64,000 nucleotides of DNA from Terriglobales bacterium (GCA_035651995.1 DASRER010000042.1:29527-93526); one strand, 5' to 3'. Counted from the stretch's first letter, positions 9,284-20,972 are shown. Numbers and translations: made by a program. The notes: generated by a model from the letters alone, not told the origin.

Positions 9284-9703
9284 ATGCCGGTCATCCAGTC
9301 CGGGGTCCGTGTCGTCGCCAGCCGCCTGCCGAAAGTCATGCCGCCCGCCGCGCACGCCATTGCCGACTACGCCATTGCCGCGTCGTTCCTGGGAATGGCT
9401 GCGTTCTTCTGGCGCCGGGACAGGCGCGCCGCCGTGGCCTGCATCGGTGTGGGCGCGTCGCAGGTCGCGCTCAGCCTGTTCACCGATTACCCCGGCGGCT
9501 TGGCCAAAAGGGTCAGCTTCCATCGCCACGGCCGGATTGACATGCTGCGCGCCGGAGTGATCGCCGGCCTGCCTGGAGTGATGGAGATGGAAGATGCCTC
9601 GCGCCGCTTCTTCGCGACCAGCGCCATCGCGCTGACGGCGATCGCCGGGATGACGGCATTTGAGAAAGAGTATGCGCGGCGGTGGCGAAGGAGAGCAGCG
9701 TGA
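9284..9703 (+). CDS. Small integral membrane protein, unknown function
   Basis: A 139-residue protein preceded by a good ribosome binding site (AGGAG, 9272-9276). Hydrophobic stretches near residues 25-42 (HAIADYAIAASFLGMAAFFW), 48-65 and 110-125 suggest three to four membrane helices separated by short charged loops; the C-terminus EKEYARRWRRR is strongly basic and probably cytoplasmic. I recognise no catalytic motif. The gene is isolated by repeat-rich spacers (9107-9230 upstream, 9704-9813 downstream), so context does not suggest a role. Confidence 0.75.
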   Translation: MPVIQSGVRVVASRLPKVMPPAAHAIADYAIAASFLGMAAFFWRRDRRAAVACIGVGASQVALSLFTDYPGGLAKRVSFHRHGRIDMLRAGVIAGLPGVMEMEDASRRFFATSAIALTAIAGMTAFEKEYARRWRRRAA

Positions 9704-9813
9704 AAACCGCTGCTGGCTGCTAGCTCCGGCAAAAAAAAATTCAACTGGCAACGTCGAGACGGCCGCCGGAACTTTCCTGGTTGTAGCTGGCAGCCAGCAG
9801 CCAGCAGCGCGGT
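9704..9813. repeat. Inverted short-period repeat between convergent genes
   Basis: The left arm (AACCGCTGCTGGCTGC near 9706-9721) and right arm (GCAGCCAGCAGCCAGC near 9790-9808) are inverted copies built from a CAGC/GGCTG word, with about 65 bases between them. It lies between the membrane protein and the end of glmU, so it may work as a two-way transcription end, but its word structure recurs elsewhere in the window. Confidence 0.55.
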
Positions 9814-11340
9814 TCACGGCTTCGGCTTGGCGGCGGCCGCTCTTCTCTCCCGCACCCACCCTGGCTTGACCGTCTGCCGCGCACGGCCCAGGGCCAGCGA
9901 GTCCTCCGGAACATCTTCGGTGATGCACGAAGCGGCGCCGATGTAAGCGCCGCGGCCGATCGTGACCGGCGCCACCAGCGTCGTGTCGCTGCCCACAAAA
10001 ACGTGGTCTTCGATTACCGTGGTGTGCTTGTGCGAGCCGTCGTAATTGCAGGTGATGGTGCCGGCGCCCACGTTCACGCCCGCGCCGATTTCCGCGTCGC
10101 CCAGGTAAGTGAGGTGATTGGCCTTGGAGCCGCGGCCCATGCGGATCTTTTTCGTCTCGACGAAGGCGCCCAGGTGCGCGCCCTCGCCAACGTTGCTGCC
10201 CGGCCGCAGGTGCGAGAAGGGACCGAGCACGGCGCCGCGCTCGGCGCGCGAGTCGGTGATCACGCATCCCGGCTTGATCTCCACTTCATCGCCCAGCTCC
10301 ACGTTGGTCAGCACCGAGTACGAGCGGATGCGGCAGTCGCGGCCCACCGTGGTGCGGCCCAGCAACTGGACGAACGGCTCGATCACCGTGTCCTGGCCGA
10401 CGGTGACGTCGGCGTCAATCACCACCGTTTCAGGCTGGTAAATGGTCACGCCTGAAGCCATCAGCAAGTTGCATTTTGCCGAACGCAACGCGGCGTCGAG
10501 CCGCGCCAGTTCGGCGCGGCTGTTCACGCCCAGTACCTCAACCGGCTCGGCGGCCTCCAGCGCCAGCACGGCGTGGTTCCTGGCGGTGAGCAGGCCGGCC
10601 ACGTCGGTGAGGTAGTACTCGCCCGCGGGATTGTTGGTGGTGAGCTGGTCAATCACGCCGAACAATGCCGCCGCCGAAAAGGCGTAAATGCCGGAGTTGA
10701 TCTCGCGAATCTTCTCCTGTCCCGGCTTCAGCATCTTTTGCTCGACGATGGCGGCAATCTGGTCGCTGTTGCGCTGGCGCCGCACCACGCGTCCGTAGCC
10801 ATGTGGGTCGGGCGCCAGCGCGGTGAGCACGGCCATGGCCGCGCCGCGCGCCAGGTGGAAGTCGCGCAGCCGCTCGAGGGTCTGCGGGCGGATGAGAGGC
10901 ACGTCGCCGGAGAGCACCAGCACGTGATCGTACCCGGAGAGTGCCTGCTGCGCCGACTTGATGGCGTGTCCGGTGCCGCGCTGCTCGGCCTGCACAACGA
11001 AGTTCACGCCGGCGTCGCGGACAGAGTGCGTTACGCGCTCGGCCTCGTGGCCCACGATGACGAAAATGTCGGAAGGCGCCACCACCTGCGCCGCCGTGCC
11101 AATCACGTGCTCCAGCAGCGCCTTGCCGCCGATCTTGTGGAGGACTTTGGGATGCTGTGATTTCAGCCGCGTCCCTTTGCCCGCGGCCATGATGGCGATA
11201 GCGAAGCGCGGCGCAGGACCTGGGGCCAACGCCCGCGCCGCCGAAGATGTGGGCGCCCCATCCTTCCCGCTTTTTTTGGCGGAGGATGGGCCGCGGCGTT
11301 GCTTGTGCGCCGATTTCTTCCTGGAAGCCATCCGCGCCAT
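9814..11340 (-). CDS. glmU: Bifunctional UDP-N-acetylglucosamine pyrophosphorylase / glucosamine-1-phosphate N-acetyltransferase
   Basis: Makes UDP-GlcNAc for peptidoglycan and lipopolysaccharide in the cytoplasm. From ATG 11340 it is 508 residues (ATG 11331 also possible). The uridyltransferase half begins IAIMAAGKGTRLKSQHPKVL at about residue 47, with GTGHA and SGDVPLI further on. The C-terminal half is a left-handed beta helix of hexapeptide repeats with the acetyltransferase segment YLGDAEIGAGVNVGAGTITC. The first 45 residues are an unusual lysine/alanine-rich extension whose coding DNA contains a palindrome (11257-11290). It is the last gene of the minus-strand group TPR, yvcK, glmU, separated from yvcK by a repeat-rich spacer. 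Confidence 0.95.
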   Translation of the reverse strand: MARMASRKKSAHKQRRGPSSAKKSGKDGAPTSSAARALAPGPAPRFAIAIMAAGKGTRLKSQHPKVLHKIGGKALLEHVIGTAAQVVAPSDIFVIVGHEAERVTHSVRDAGVNFVVQAEQRGTGHAIKSAQQALSGYDHVLVLSGDVPLIRPQTLERLRDFHLARGAAMAVLTALAPDPHGYGRVVRRQRNSDQIAAIVEQKMLKPGQEKIREINSGIYAFSAAALFGVIDQLTTNNPAGEYYLTDVAGLLTARNHAVLALEAAEPVEVLGVNSRAELARLDAALRSAKCNLLMASGVTIYQPETVVIDADVTVGQDTVIEPFVQLLGRTTVGRDCRIRSYSVLTNVELGDEVEIKPGCVITDSRAERGAVLGPFSHLRPGSNVGEGAHLGAFVETKKIRMGRGSKANHLTYLGDAEIGAGVNVGAGTITCNYDGSHKHTTVIEDHVFVGSDTTLVAPVTIGRGAYIGAASCITEDVPEDSLALGRARQTVKPGWVRERRAAAAKPKP

Positions 11341-11587
11341 CTTAAACCGAGCGCAGTGTGAGCGGTAAGTGCGTTGAGGGATGCGCGAATCCGGCGATCC
11401 GGCCATCCGGTCATCTGGAGAGCTCGCGAAATCACGGCAACTCAAATCGCCAGATGATCAGCTCGCCAGGTGGTCAGGTCACGCCAGGCTGCCCCACGTT
11501 CGCGCCGCGCCTCGCGGCGCCGACCCGGGCGCGCTGACATGCGGTCAGCTCTTCGGCGCTTGCGCGATACGCGGTCCTGAAGGGAGC
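11341..11587. repeat. Repeat-rich spacer between yvcK and glmU
   Basis: This spacer holds inverted word repeats (GGCGATCCGGCCATCCGG near 11391 against GATGATCAGCTCGCCAGG near 11453) and a copy of the dispersed 16-base sequence TGCCCCACGTTCGCGC at 11490-11505. I see no gene in it. It separates glmU from yvcK and could carry a glmU promoter, although none stands out. Confidence 0.55.
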
Positions 11588-12613
11588 TCAAGACGGCAGG
11601 CGGCGCTCCCGCGCAAGCCGCAGCAAGTCCTGCACCACGCGATCCGACGCATGGCGCGCCACGCCGGCGGCCTCCTCCAGGTAGTCGCCCAGCACCGGCG
11701 TCACGCCCAGCGCCTCCACCGCTTCCATGTCGACGACGATCTGGCTGGCCCCCTCGAGGGCGTACCTGGCCTTCAGCTCGGGAGAGAGCGGCGCGCGGTT
11801 CAGCAGCGCGTAGTCGAACAGCTTCACGCCGGCGTGCTTGTACAGCGCCTGTATGTGATCGCTTGCGGTCAGCCCGAGGCTCTCGTTGGCCTGCGTCATC
11901 AGGTTGCAGACGTAGACCTTCACCGCCCGCGATTTCGCAATCGCCTCGGGAATGCCGCGAACGAGCAGGTTGGTGGCGAGCGAGGTGAACAGCGACCCGG
12001 GGCCGAGCGTGATGAGGTCGGCCTGCGCGATGGCGTCGAGCGTTTGCTGCAGTGGCGGCGCGTCGGGCGGCGCCATCTCCAGCTTCACGATGCGGCGGTG
12101 GCTGGCGGTGATGCGCGTTTCCCCCTCCACCCGCGAGCCGTCATCCATTTGCGCCACCAGCTGCACATTGGCGGTTGTCGAAGGGAAGATGCGCCCGCGC
12201 GTCGCCAGAATTCCCGCCGATTGCTTCACCGCGTCGGCAAAGTCGCCGGTGATCGCGGTGAGCGCCGTCAGAAACAGGTTGCCGAAGCTGTGGCCTTCCA
12301 GGCCAGAGCCCGCGCCGAAGCGATACTGGAACAGGCGCGAGAGCAGCGCCTCGTCTTCCGAGAGCGCGACCATGCAGTTGCGAATGTCGCCCGGCGGCAG
12401 GATGTTGAACTCGCGGCGCAGCCGGCCGCTCGATCCGCCGTCATCGGTCACGGTGACGATGGCCGAAAGGTCGCCGACGGGAAAACCCGCCGGCGCTGCG
12501 TCGCCAGAGGCCACGTGGCGCTTCAGTCCTTTGAGCAGCGTGGAGAGACCGGTGCCGCCACCCATGGCGACAACGTTCAATGGGCTTGCGGGCGTGTGGT
12601 CCTGCCCGCTCAC
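11588..12613 (-). CDS. yvcK: YvcK/CofD-like gluconeogenesis factor
   Basis: A 341-residue protein beginning with GTG at 12613. The N-terminal VVAMGGGTGLSTLLKGLK loop and VTVTDDGGSSGRLR are the hallmark nucleotide-sugar-binding motifs of the YvcK/UPF0052 family, related in fold to CofD. Members bind UDP-GlcNAc or UDP-Glc and are required for normal morphology and growth on gluconeogenic carbon. Its position just upstream of glmU, the enzyme that makes UDP-GlcNAc, supports a link to cell-envelope precursor control. Only two bases separate it from the stop of the TPR gene, so the two are probably translationally coupled. Confidence 0.92.
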   Translation of the reverse strand: MSGQDHTPASPLNVVAMGGGTGLSTLLKGLKRHVASGDAAPAGFPVGDLSAIVTVTDDGGSSGRLRREFNILPPGDIRNCMVALSEDEALLSRLFQYRFGAGSGLEGHSFGNLFLTALTAITGDFADAVKQSAGILATRGRIFPSTTANVQLVAQMDDGSRVEGETRITASHRRIVKLEMAPPDAPPLQQTLDAIAQADLITLGPGSLFTSLATNLLVRGIPEAIAKSRAVKVYVCNLMTQANESLGLTASDHIQALYKHAGVKLFDYALLNRAPLSPELKARYALEGASQIVVDMEAVEALGVTPVLGDYLEEAAGVARHASDRVVQDLLRLARERRLPS

Positions 12614-12615
12614 GG

Positions 12616-13272
12616 CTAACGCCCCTTGGGGGATGCGGAGCGCGCGGCGTCGGCTTCGCCGGGTTCGGGATAGAGCAGCTCGGTGAAGCGCGGATCGTCA
12701 AGCATGTTCTGGAAGTCGGAATCATTCCGCGCCTGGATGCGGTTCGCAGGATTCAGCCGGATGGCATCGTCCAGGTGCTTGAGCGCATCCATCGAACGGC
12801 CTTGCAGCGCGTCGAGCACCGCCAGGCCATACCAGATGTAGTCGGCCTTGGGATACTGCTTGATCATCCGCTCAAGGTGTTCGCGCGCAGAATCGTAGTC
12901 TCCGCTGTTCATCACCGAGACTACATAGTCGTAGTGCTCTTCCGGAGTCTTGAAGGTGGTCGAGCTGCGCGCCAGCGCCGCGGTGCACGCGTTCAAGTGG
13001 ACACGCACGCGGTCGGCCAGCTCCTTGCTCGGGCCGGAGACTACTTTCAGGAACGCGGACTTGGCGCGCTCGAATTTGCGCTCCTGCATTAACCTTAGTC
13101 CGAGCTCATAATTTTGCACAGCCTGTGTAAATCGAGGGTCCTCGGCCAGCGGCAGCTTCTTGGGCGCCGGCGGCGCGGCCGCTACCGCCTTAACACCCCG
13201 CAGCGTAACATCCTGCTTTTTCTTTGACTTAGCGCTCAATCGTTTAGGTTTTGCTGCCGCTTTCTTCTTCAT
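12616..13272 (-). CDS. Tetratricopeptide-repeat protein
   Basis: A 218-residue protein. The lysine-rich N-terminus MKKKAAAKPKRLSAKSKKK is followed by TPR-like helices: FTQAVQNYELGLRLMQERKFERAKSAF (about residues 45-75), HYDYVVSVMNSGDYDSAREHLER (about 105-130) and YIWYGLAVLDALQGRSMDALKHL (about 135-165). The ATG at 13272 is the first to give this clean start. The stop codon ends two bases before the GTG of yvcK. The role is unknown; TPRs mediate protein contacts, and coupling to yvcK suggests a scaffold for envelope-precursor metabolism, which is inference. Confidence 0.82.
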   Translation of the reverse strand: MKKKAAAKPKRLSAKSKKKQDVTLRGVKAVAAAPPAPKKLPLAEDPRFTQAVQNYELGLRLMQERKFERAKSAFLKVVSGPSKELADRVRVHLNACTAALARSSTTFKTPEEHYDYVVSVMNSGDYDSAREHLERMIKQYPKADYIWYGLAVLDALQGRSMDALKHLDDAIRLNPANRIQARNDSDFQNMLDDPRFTELLYPEPGEADAARSASPKGR

Positions 13273-13556
13273 CAGGTTGTACCGGCGCGTCAGCGACCCG
13301 AGGGCAGGTGTCGGTAAGCTGTGGAAATTCGAGCTGCCGCGCACTTTATACCCGCTGGCCGGGTTTCCGTCAACTCGGGTGGAAAGCAGGCGCAATTAGC
13401 CCTTGGCCAGGGGAAGAGGAGCGCGATTGGCGTTGGCTTTAGCTTCTGGGCGAAGAGCCAAAAAGCCAAGAGCCAAGAGCGCACTTTGACTGATCGGGAA
13501 ACAGAGAAGGCCGGGCGCTCGGCCCAGCCCTCTCGACTCGAAACTCGAAACTGGGG
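13273..13556. repeat. Intergenic spacer with AGCCAAGAGCC and CTCGAAACT word repeats
   Basis: The 284-base spacer upstream of the TPR gene carries a short-period run of AGCCAAGAGCC words at about 13454-13480 and CTCGAAACTCGAAACT at 13536-13551, directly against the stop codon of the PCYC-motif gene. I see no gene here. The same word families recur at 27820-27910 and 63790-63815. Confidence 0.55.
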
Positions 13557-14009
13557 TTAGTTGATGCTCGCCGCTGTCTGCAGGTCGATCTGCTCGAACA
13601 GTCCCTTCTTGATGCCTTCGCGGACCTGTTCCGGAGTCTTGCCCGCCTTGGTCATCTGGTAGGCGTAGTACACCTCTTTAAGGCAGGTCGCGCAATGCGC
13701 GCCGTGATCGCTCTCAAAGCAGCTGTGCAGGCTCTTGTGTCCCACGCTGCGGTCGCAGAAGCAGTAGCAGGGCTGCTGATAGATGACCTTCTGGATCTTC
13801 TCCGCCAGCTCGTAGCCGTGCCGCTGCGAGGGGTGCTGGAAGCTGGGCCCCACGCGCCTGGCCGCGGGCAACAGCGGCGGCATCTTCTCCGGCGGCTTAG
13901 GCGCCGACTCGTGATACGCCGGAACATCGCCCGCCTGCGGCTGTTTCCACTGCGCCGTGCCCGCCACCGTGAGCAGGCAGATAAGAAGAATGCTGGGAAT
14001 GCGTCTCAT
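13557..14009 (-). CDS. Exported protein with PCYC motif
   Basis: A 150-residue protein with a signal peptide (MRRIPSILLICLLTVAGTAQ). The central block PCYCFCDRSVGHKSLHSCF, followed by HCATCLKEVYYAYQM, resembles the family defined by a PCYCGC motif, usually a lipoprotein or exported protein of unknown function; here the motif reads PCYCFC. The many cysteines (seven within about 35 residues) and histidines suggest metal binding or disulphides outside the cytoplasm. The C-terminal half is helical (TPEQVREGIKKGLF). There is no operon partner. Confidence 0.72.
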   Translation of the reverse strand: MRRIPSILLICLLTVAGTAQWKQPQAGDVPAYHESAPKPPEKMPPLLPAARRVGPSFQHPSQRHGYELAEKIQKVIYQQPCYCFCDRSVGHKSLHSCFESDHGAHCATCLKEVYYAYQMTKAGKTPEQVREGIKKGLFEQIDLQTAASIN

Positions 14010-14041
14010 GAGTTTTCTTGTCCCATTTTACCCGACTTGTA

Positions 14042-14063
14042 GAGACGTAGCTTGCTACGTCTC
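14042..14063. repeat. Dispersed palindrome, GAGACGTAGC family
   Basis: Perfect ten-base arms GAGACGTAGC and GCTACGTCTC are separated by TT. Related copies lie at 46800-46821, 54627-54648 and 62997-63018, each between or at the edge of genes. A second palindrome, CGCGGGCGA-CC-TCGCCCGCG, follows at 14133-14152 and has a copy at 46108-46127. Confidence 0.8.
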
Positions 14064-14249
14064 CCCGCGCCAGCACAGACTGTGTAGCGACGGGCGCCTC
14101 TGCTGTCGGCACCGCGCCACGGACCGTGTGGACGCGGGCGACCTCGCCCGCGAGCGCGCCAGCAAACCATGCTGGGTCACTCCGACGCCAAATGCCAACT
14201 GCTAAGCGCTAACGGCCAGCGTCAACCAGCATCTATTAACATAGGATCC

Positions 14250-14843
14250 GTGGAGACCACGCCCACAGCCGCCGCGCCCCAGTCGGCGCTTCAGCCGCCC
14301 TCACAAGCAGAACGCGCCCGGCGCCTTGCCTTGCGGGCGCTGCTTTCGGTGTGGGTGCGCGACCTGGTGATCGCCGTGGCCATCTCGGCGTTCTTCATCC
14401 TGTTCATCTATCAGCCGGTGAAGGTGGAAGGCACCAGCATGCTGCCCGGCCTGGAAGATCAGGAGCGCATCTTCGTCAACAAGTTCGTCTACCGGCTGGA
14501 GCCCATCCAGCGGGGCGACGTGGTCGTTTTCCGCTACCCGCGCGACGCCTCCAAGAACTACATCAAGCGGGTCATCGGCATTCCCGGCGACCGCGTCCAG
14601 ATCGACAACGGCCGCGTGTTCGTGAACGGCATGCTGGTGAACGAGGACTATGTCCCGGAGCAGTTCCGGGACTCGCGGTCGTATCGCGACGTGGTGGTGC
14701 CGGCCGGCTCCTACTTCGTGCTCGGCGACCATCGTTCGCTCTCCAACGACAGCCGCGACTTCGGGCCCGTGTCCGGCAGCCTGATCTCGGGCAAAGCCGT
14801 GTTCATTTACTGGCCGATGGAGAAGGCGGGCAAGCTGCGCTAG
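14250..14843 (+). CDS. lepB: Signal peptidase I
   Basis: A 197-residue inner-membrane serine protease that removes signal peptides from exported proteins. The GTG at 14250, after AGGATCC, starts a frame with a proline/alanine-rich cytoplasmic tail. One membrane helix follows (residues 38-55, DLVIAVAISAFFILFIY), then the catalytic serine in VEGTSMLPG (S63) and the general-base lysine in NYIKRVIGIPGD (K106). YFVLGDHRSLSNDSRDFG is family box E. A longer frame opens at 14169 but its extra residues come from repeat-like sequence. Only one N-terminal helix is present, as in Gram-positive and acidobacterial enzymes. Confidence 0.95.
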   Translation: METTPTAAAPQSALQPPSQAERARRLALRALLSVWVRDLVIAVAISAFFILFIYQPVKVEGTSMLPGLEDQERIFVNKFVYRLEPIQRGDVVVFRYPRDASKNYIKRVIGIPGDRVQIDNGRVFVNGMLVNEDYVPEQFRDSRSYRDVVVPAGSYFVLGDHRSLSNDSRDFGPVSGSLISGKAVFIYWPMEKAGKLR

Positions 14844-14884
14844 CAGCAGTGGCAATCACCCGGTATTCGCCACTCGCTGCTGCC

Positions 14885-15115
14885 TTATGACGGCGGCATG
14901 ATCTCAACGTCTCGCTCCACTTCGATCCCGGTATGCGGGCGCAGCGACGCCGGTTCCATGCGCCGCGCCATGAGCAGATCAGGGAAGCGATGCTCGCAGT
15001 GGAAGCAACGATAGGGGCGCATCAGAAAGAGCGCCATCAGGTGGTCGCGCAGGCCCGTGCGACGGCTGCGATGCACGTCGGTGCTCAGGCACTTGGGACA
15101 AATACGAACGATCAC
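14885..15115 (-). CDS. Small zinc-ribbon protein
   Basis: A 76-residue protein starting at GTG 15115 (VIVRICPKC...); an ATG at 15214 would add 33 residues with no domain. The pattern CPKCLSTDVHRSRRTGLRD, then about 12 residues and YRCFHCEHRF, forms a CxxC...CxxC zinc ribbon with basic residues between the knuckles, a type of small protein of unknown function. It is convergent with lepB and divergent from carA. Nucleic-acid binding is plausible but not shown. Confidence 0.65.
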   Translation of the reverse strand: MIVRICPKCLSTDVHRSRRTGLRDHLMALFLMRPYRCFHCEHRFPDLLMARRMEPASLRPHTGIEVERDVEIMPPS

Positions 15116-15291
15116 GCGGCGCCAACCTACGGCAGTTCGGAACGTATGTTGCCACCGCTCGAAATCGCCGTCAATTGCGCTGCTCGAGTCGCCAGTCTTC
15201 CGGCAGGTCAACAACCCGGGTCCCGCTGAAGGGCTGACGGACTGACCGGCTGAAAGACTGGTTTTTCCCCAGCTCGCGCCGCAAACTCCGA

Positions 15292-15320
15292 TTTACCCGC
15301 GGGAGCACTCCTGCTAAAAT
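15292..15320 (+). promoter_or_regulatory. Putative carA promoter with extended -10
   Basis: TTTACC at 15292-15297 and TAAAAT at 15315-15320 are spaced 17 bases, with TG one base upstream of the -10 (extended -10). Transcription would begin near 15327, leaving a leader of about 20 bases with GGAG before the carA ATG. Confidence 0.5.
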
Positions 15321-15347
15321 CTGTAAAATCCACTCCCCGGAGATGCA

Positions 15348-16481
15348 ATGCAAGCCATCCTTGCGCTGGAAGACGGGCGCGTCTTCCGAGGCAAAGGCTA
15401 CGGTGCAAAAGGCGAATGCTACGGTGAAGTAGTTTTCAATACCAGCATCACCGGCTACCAGGAGATTTTCACCGACCCCTCCTACGCCGGCCAGATCGTT
15501 GTCCTGACCAACCCCGAGATCGGCAACTACGGAACCAACCCAGAAGACAACGAAGCCAATCGCCCCTACATCGAGGGCCTGGTCACGCGCGAATTCTCGC
15601 GCATCAGCTCGAACTGGCGCTCGCAGCAGGTCGCCGAAGAATACCTGGAGCGTTACAAGGTCCCCGTCATTGCCGACATTGACACGCGTGCGCTGGTCCG
15701 CCACCTGCGCGATAACGGCGTGCAGCGCGGCGTGATCTCGTCCATCGAGAGCGATGCCGAGAAGCTGAGCGCCAAGGCGCGCTCCATCCCCAGGATGGAC
15801 GGGACGGATTTAGCGAAAGTCGTCTCCACGCAAAAGGTCTATGAGTGGGAAACCGGCGAGCGCTCGCACGAGCCCACGGAAGTGGTCGGCGTCAAGGACG
15901 GCCCGCACGAATACCACGTGGTCGCCTACGACTTTGGCATCAAGCACAACATCATGCGCAAGCTGGTGGCCGAGCGCTGCCGCGTCACGGTTGTCCCGGC
16001 GCAAACACCTGCCGAAGACGTGCTCGCGCTGAATCCCGACGGGATCTTTCTCTCCAACGGCCCCGGCGATCCCGAACCGTGCACCTACGCGGTCGAGAAC
16101 ATCCGCCGCCTGATGGGCCGCAAGCCGATCTTCGGGATTTGCCTCGGACATCAACTCGTCGGCCTCGCCCTGGGCGGCAAGACCTACAAGCTCAAGTTTG
16201 GGCACCACGGCGGCAACCACCCCGTGAAGCACATGCAGTCGGGCAAAATCGAAATCACCGCCCACAACCACAACTTTGCCGTGGACCCCGATTCTCTCGC
16301 CGAAAGCGAAGTCGAGAAAACGCACTTTGACCTGAATGACAACACGCTCGAGGGCCTGCGCCACCGCAACCTGCCGCTGTTCAGCGTGCAGTACCACCCC
16401 GAAGCCAGCCCCGGCCCGCACGATTCGCACTACCTGTTCAGAGACTTTGTGCAGATGATGGAGGAGTGGAAGGGAAGATAG
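15348..16481 (+). CDS. carA: Carbamoyl-phosphate synthase small (glutaminase) subunit
   Basis: A 377-residue subunit that hydrolyses glutamine and channels ammonia to CarB for pyrimidine and arginine synthesis. The N-terminal CPSase domain (FNTSITGYQEIFTDPSY) is followed by a class I amidotransferase domain with nucleophile C265 (IFGICLGHQL) and the triad partners H350 and E352 (QYHPEASPG). Length is close to E. coli CarA. The start ATG follows CGGAG. carB is not adjacent: a secreted HExxH protein gene and about 280 bases of repeats lie between the two subunit genes. Confidence 0.97.
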   Translation: MQAILALEDGRVFRGKGYGAKGECYGEVVFNTSITGYQEIFTDPSYAGQIVVLTNPEIGNYGTNPEDNEANRPYIEGLVTREFSRISSNWRSQQVAEEYLERYKVPVIADIDTRALVRHLRDNGVQRGVISSIESDAEKLSAKARSIPRMDGTDLAKVVSTQKVYEWETGERSHEPTEVVGVKDGPHEYHVVAYDFGIKHNIMRKLVAERCRVTVVPAQTPAEDVLALNPDGIFLSNGPGDPEPCTYAVENIRRLMGRKPIFGICLGHQLVGLALGGKTYKLKFGHHGGNHPVKHMQSGKIEITAHNHNFAVDPDSLAESEVEKTHFDLNDNTLEGLRHRNLPLFSVQYHPEASPGPHDSHYLFRDFVQMMEEWKGR

Positions 16482-16520
16482 ATTGCGCTTCGAACGGGCC
16501 TTTGGGCCGATTAGCAGTGC

Positions 16521-16590
16521 TTTGAAGGGGCGGGCCTTCCAGGCCCGCCGGAAATGACATGAAGACTGCGCGGCTTTAGCCGCTGAGGTA
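16521..16590 (+). repeat. Composite two-hairpin dispersed repeat (TTTGAAGGGG family)
   Basis: TTTGAAGGGG is followed by a GC hairpin (CGGGCCT/AGGCCCG), about 25 bases, and then CGGCTTTAGCCGCTGAGG. The same architecture is at 39923-39990, and first-module copies in the other orientation are at 16715-16743 and 59583-59612. It lies in the carA downstream spacer (16482-16766), which otherwise shows no gene. Confidence 0.75.
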
Positions 16591-16766
16591 GTGATGCGAC
16601 CAACCCGAGAGTCGGCGACAAGCAACCGCCAGACCTATTTCGTCAGCTCACAAACGGCTGGCCGGCGGCGCCTATTTCAAAGCGATCGCGGAGCACAGAT
16701 GTTGGTTCTCTCCCGCGCGGCTGAGGCCGTGCCCCTTCAAAACTGCACTGTTGCGGGCGGCCGGCG

Positions 16767-17354
16767 ATGAGGAACACCTGGATCGTCGTCACACTGCTTG
16801 CCGGCGCCTCCGCCTTCGCCGCCACGCCTCACCTCGATATCTCCACCGCCCACCACGCCCCGGGTGAGGAACAGCGCAAGGAACAAATGCTGCGTCTGGC
16901 GCAGCAGTACGACCTGAGCAAGTACACGATCACGCGCAAGATTGTGATCGAGCAGGGCGCCATCAACCACTCGGCGCCGGTGCTCACTCTCAACCTGCGC
17001 TTCCTCGACAACGACGACCTCGCTCTCTCCGCCTACGTGCACGAGCAGGGACACTGGCTGCTCATGGAGCGCCATCACATGGACATGCAGCCTCTCTATC
17101 GCGACCTGGAGCAGGCGTTTCCCAACCTCGACGTTAGCCCGCCCGACGGCGACGGAAAGCGCATGAGCAGCTACTACCACATCGTGGTCTGCATGCTGGA
17201 ATGGCAAGCGCTGGAAGACCTGATCGGCGCCGAGCGCGCGCGCAAGGTCATGGAGTGGAAGCAGGGCGACCACTACAAAGGCATCTACAAAATTGATCTC
17301 GACCGCCGCGAGCAGGTCGAGAACATCATGAAGCGCTACGCAATCAAGTGGTGA
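16767..17354 (+). CDS. Exported HExxH-motif protein, putative metalloprotease
   Basis: A 195-residue protein with a signal peptide (MRNTWIVVTLLAGASAFAA). The segment YVHEQGHWLL contains HExxH (H92, E93, H96), the zinc-binding and catalytic signature of zincin peptidases; a later glutamate in MLEWQALEDLIG (about residue 150) could be the third ligand. The strand ALTLNLRFLDNDDLA-like region before the helix fits a short zincin fold. The family is not one I can name. It sits between carA and carB on the same strand, with its stop 33 bases before carB, although its export makes a direct role in carbamoyl phosphate synthesis unlikely. The ribosome binding site is weak. Confidence 0.7.
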   Translation: MRNTWIVVTLLAGASAFAATPHLDISTAHHAPGEEQRKEQMLRLAQQYDLSKYTITRKIVIEQGAINHSAPVLTLNLRFLDNDDLALSAYVHEQGHWLLMERHHMDMQPLYRDLEQAFPNLDVSPPDGDGKRMSSYYHIVVCMLEWQALEDLIGAERARKVMEWKQGDHYKGIYKIDLDRREQVENIMKRYAIKW

Positions 17355-17387
17355 CTGGCAACTGGCAACCGGCAACCGACAACTGAC
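17355..17387 (+). repeat. Short-period word repeat abutting the carB start codon
   Basis: The 33-base gap before carB consists of ACTGGCAACTGGCAACC followed by GGCAACCGACAACTGAC, a nine-base word repeated with variation, ending exactly at the carB ATG. No classical Shine-Dalgarno sequence remains. Confidence 0.7.
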
Positions 17388-20687
<3,300 letters not shown>

Positions 20688-20972
20688 GGGCCCTCAACGC
20701 AGAGGACACAGGGACGCGGAAGAAACCACTCCTCAACACTTCCAGACGCAAATATTTCTTACCAGTCACCCTGAGCTCGCTTTCTTTGCGGCCGAAGGAG
20801 CCCGCGACCGCTTGAATATTCCGCGCCGCCCCAGGAGTCTCAGCCACGGCGGCTGACTTGTGACCCTTGTGTGGCCTTGGTGTCTTTTGTGGGAAAGCTG
20901 TTCCTCTGCGATCCTCTGCATCCTCTGGCCCCCTGCGTTGAAGCCCTCGGACCCGTTTACAATGCTTCCGCC
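20688..20972. repeat. Intergenic spacer with dispersed repeats
   Basis: The 285-base spacer contains CGCAGAGGACACAGGG at its left and CCTCTGCGATCCTCTGC/CCCCTGCGTTG words at its right in inverted relation, with a CACCCTGAGCTCGC repeat between. These are copies of dispersed families also seen at 22075-22145 and 33041. TTTACAAT near 20956-20963 could be a -10 element for the next gene. No gene is supported. Confidence 0.5.
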
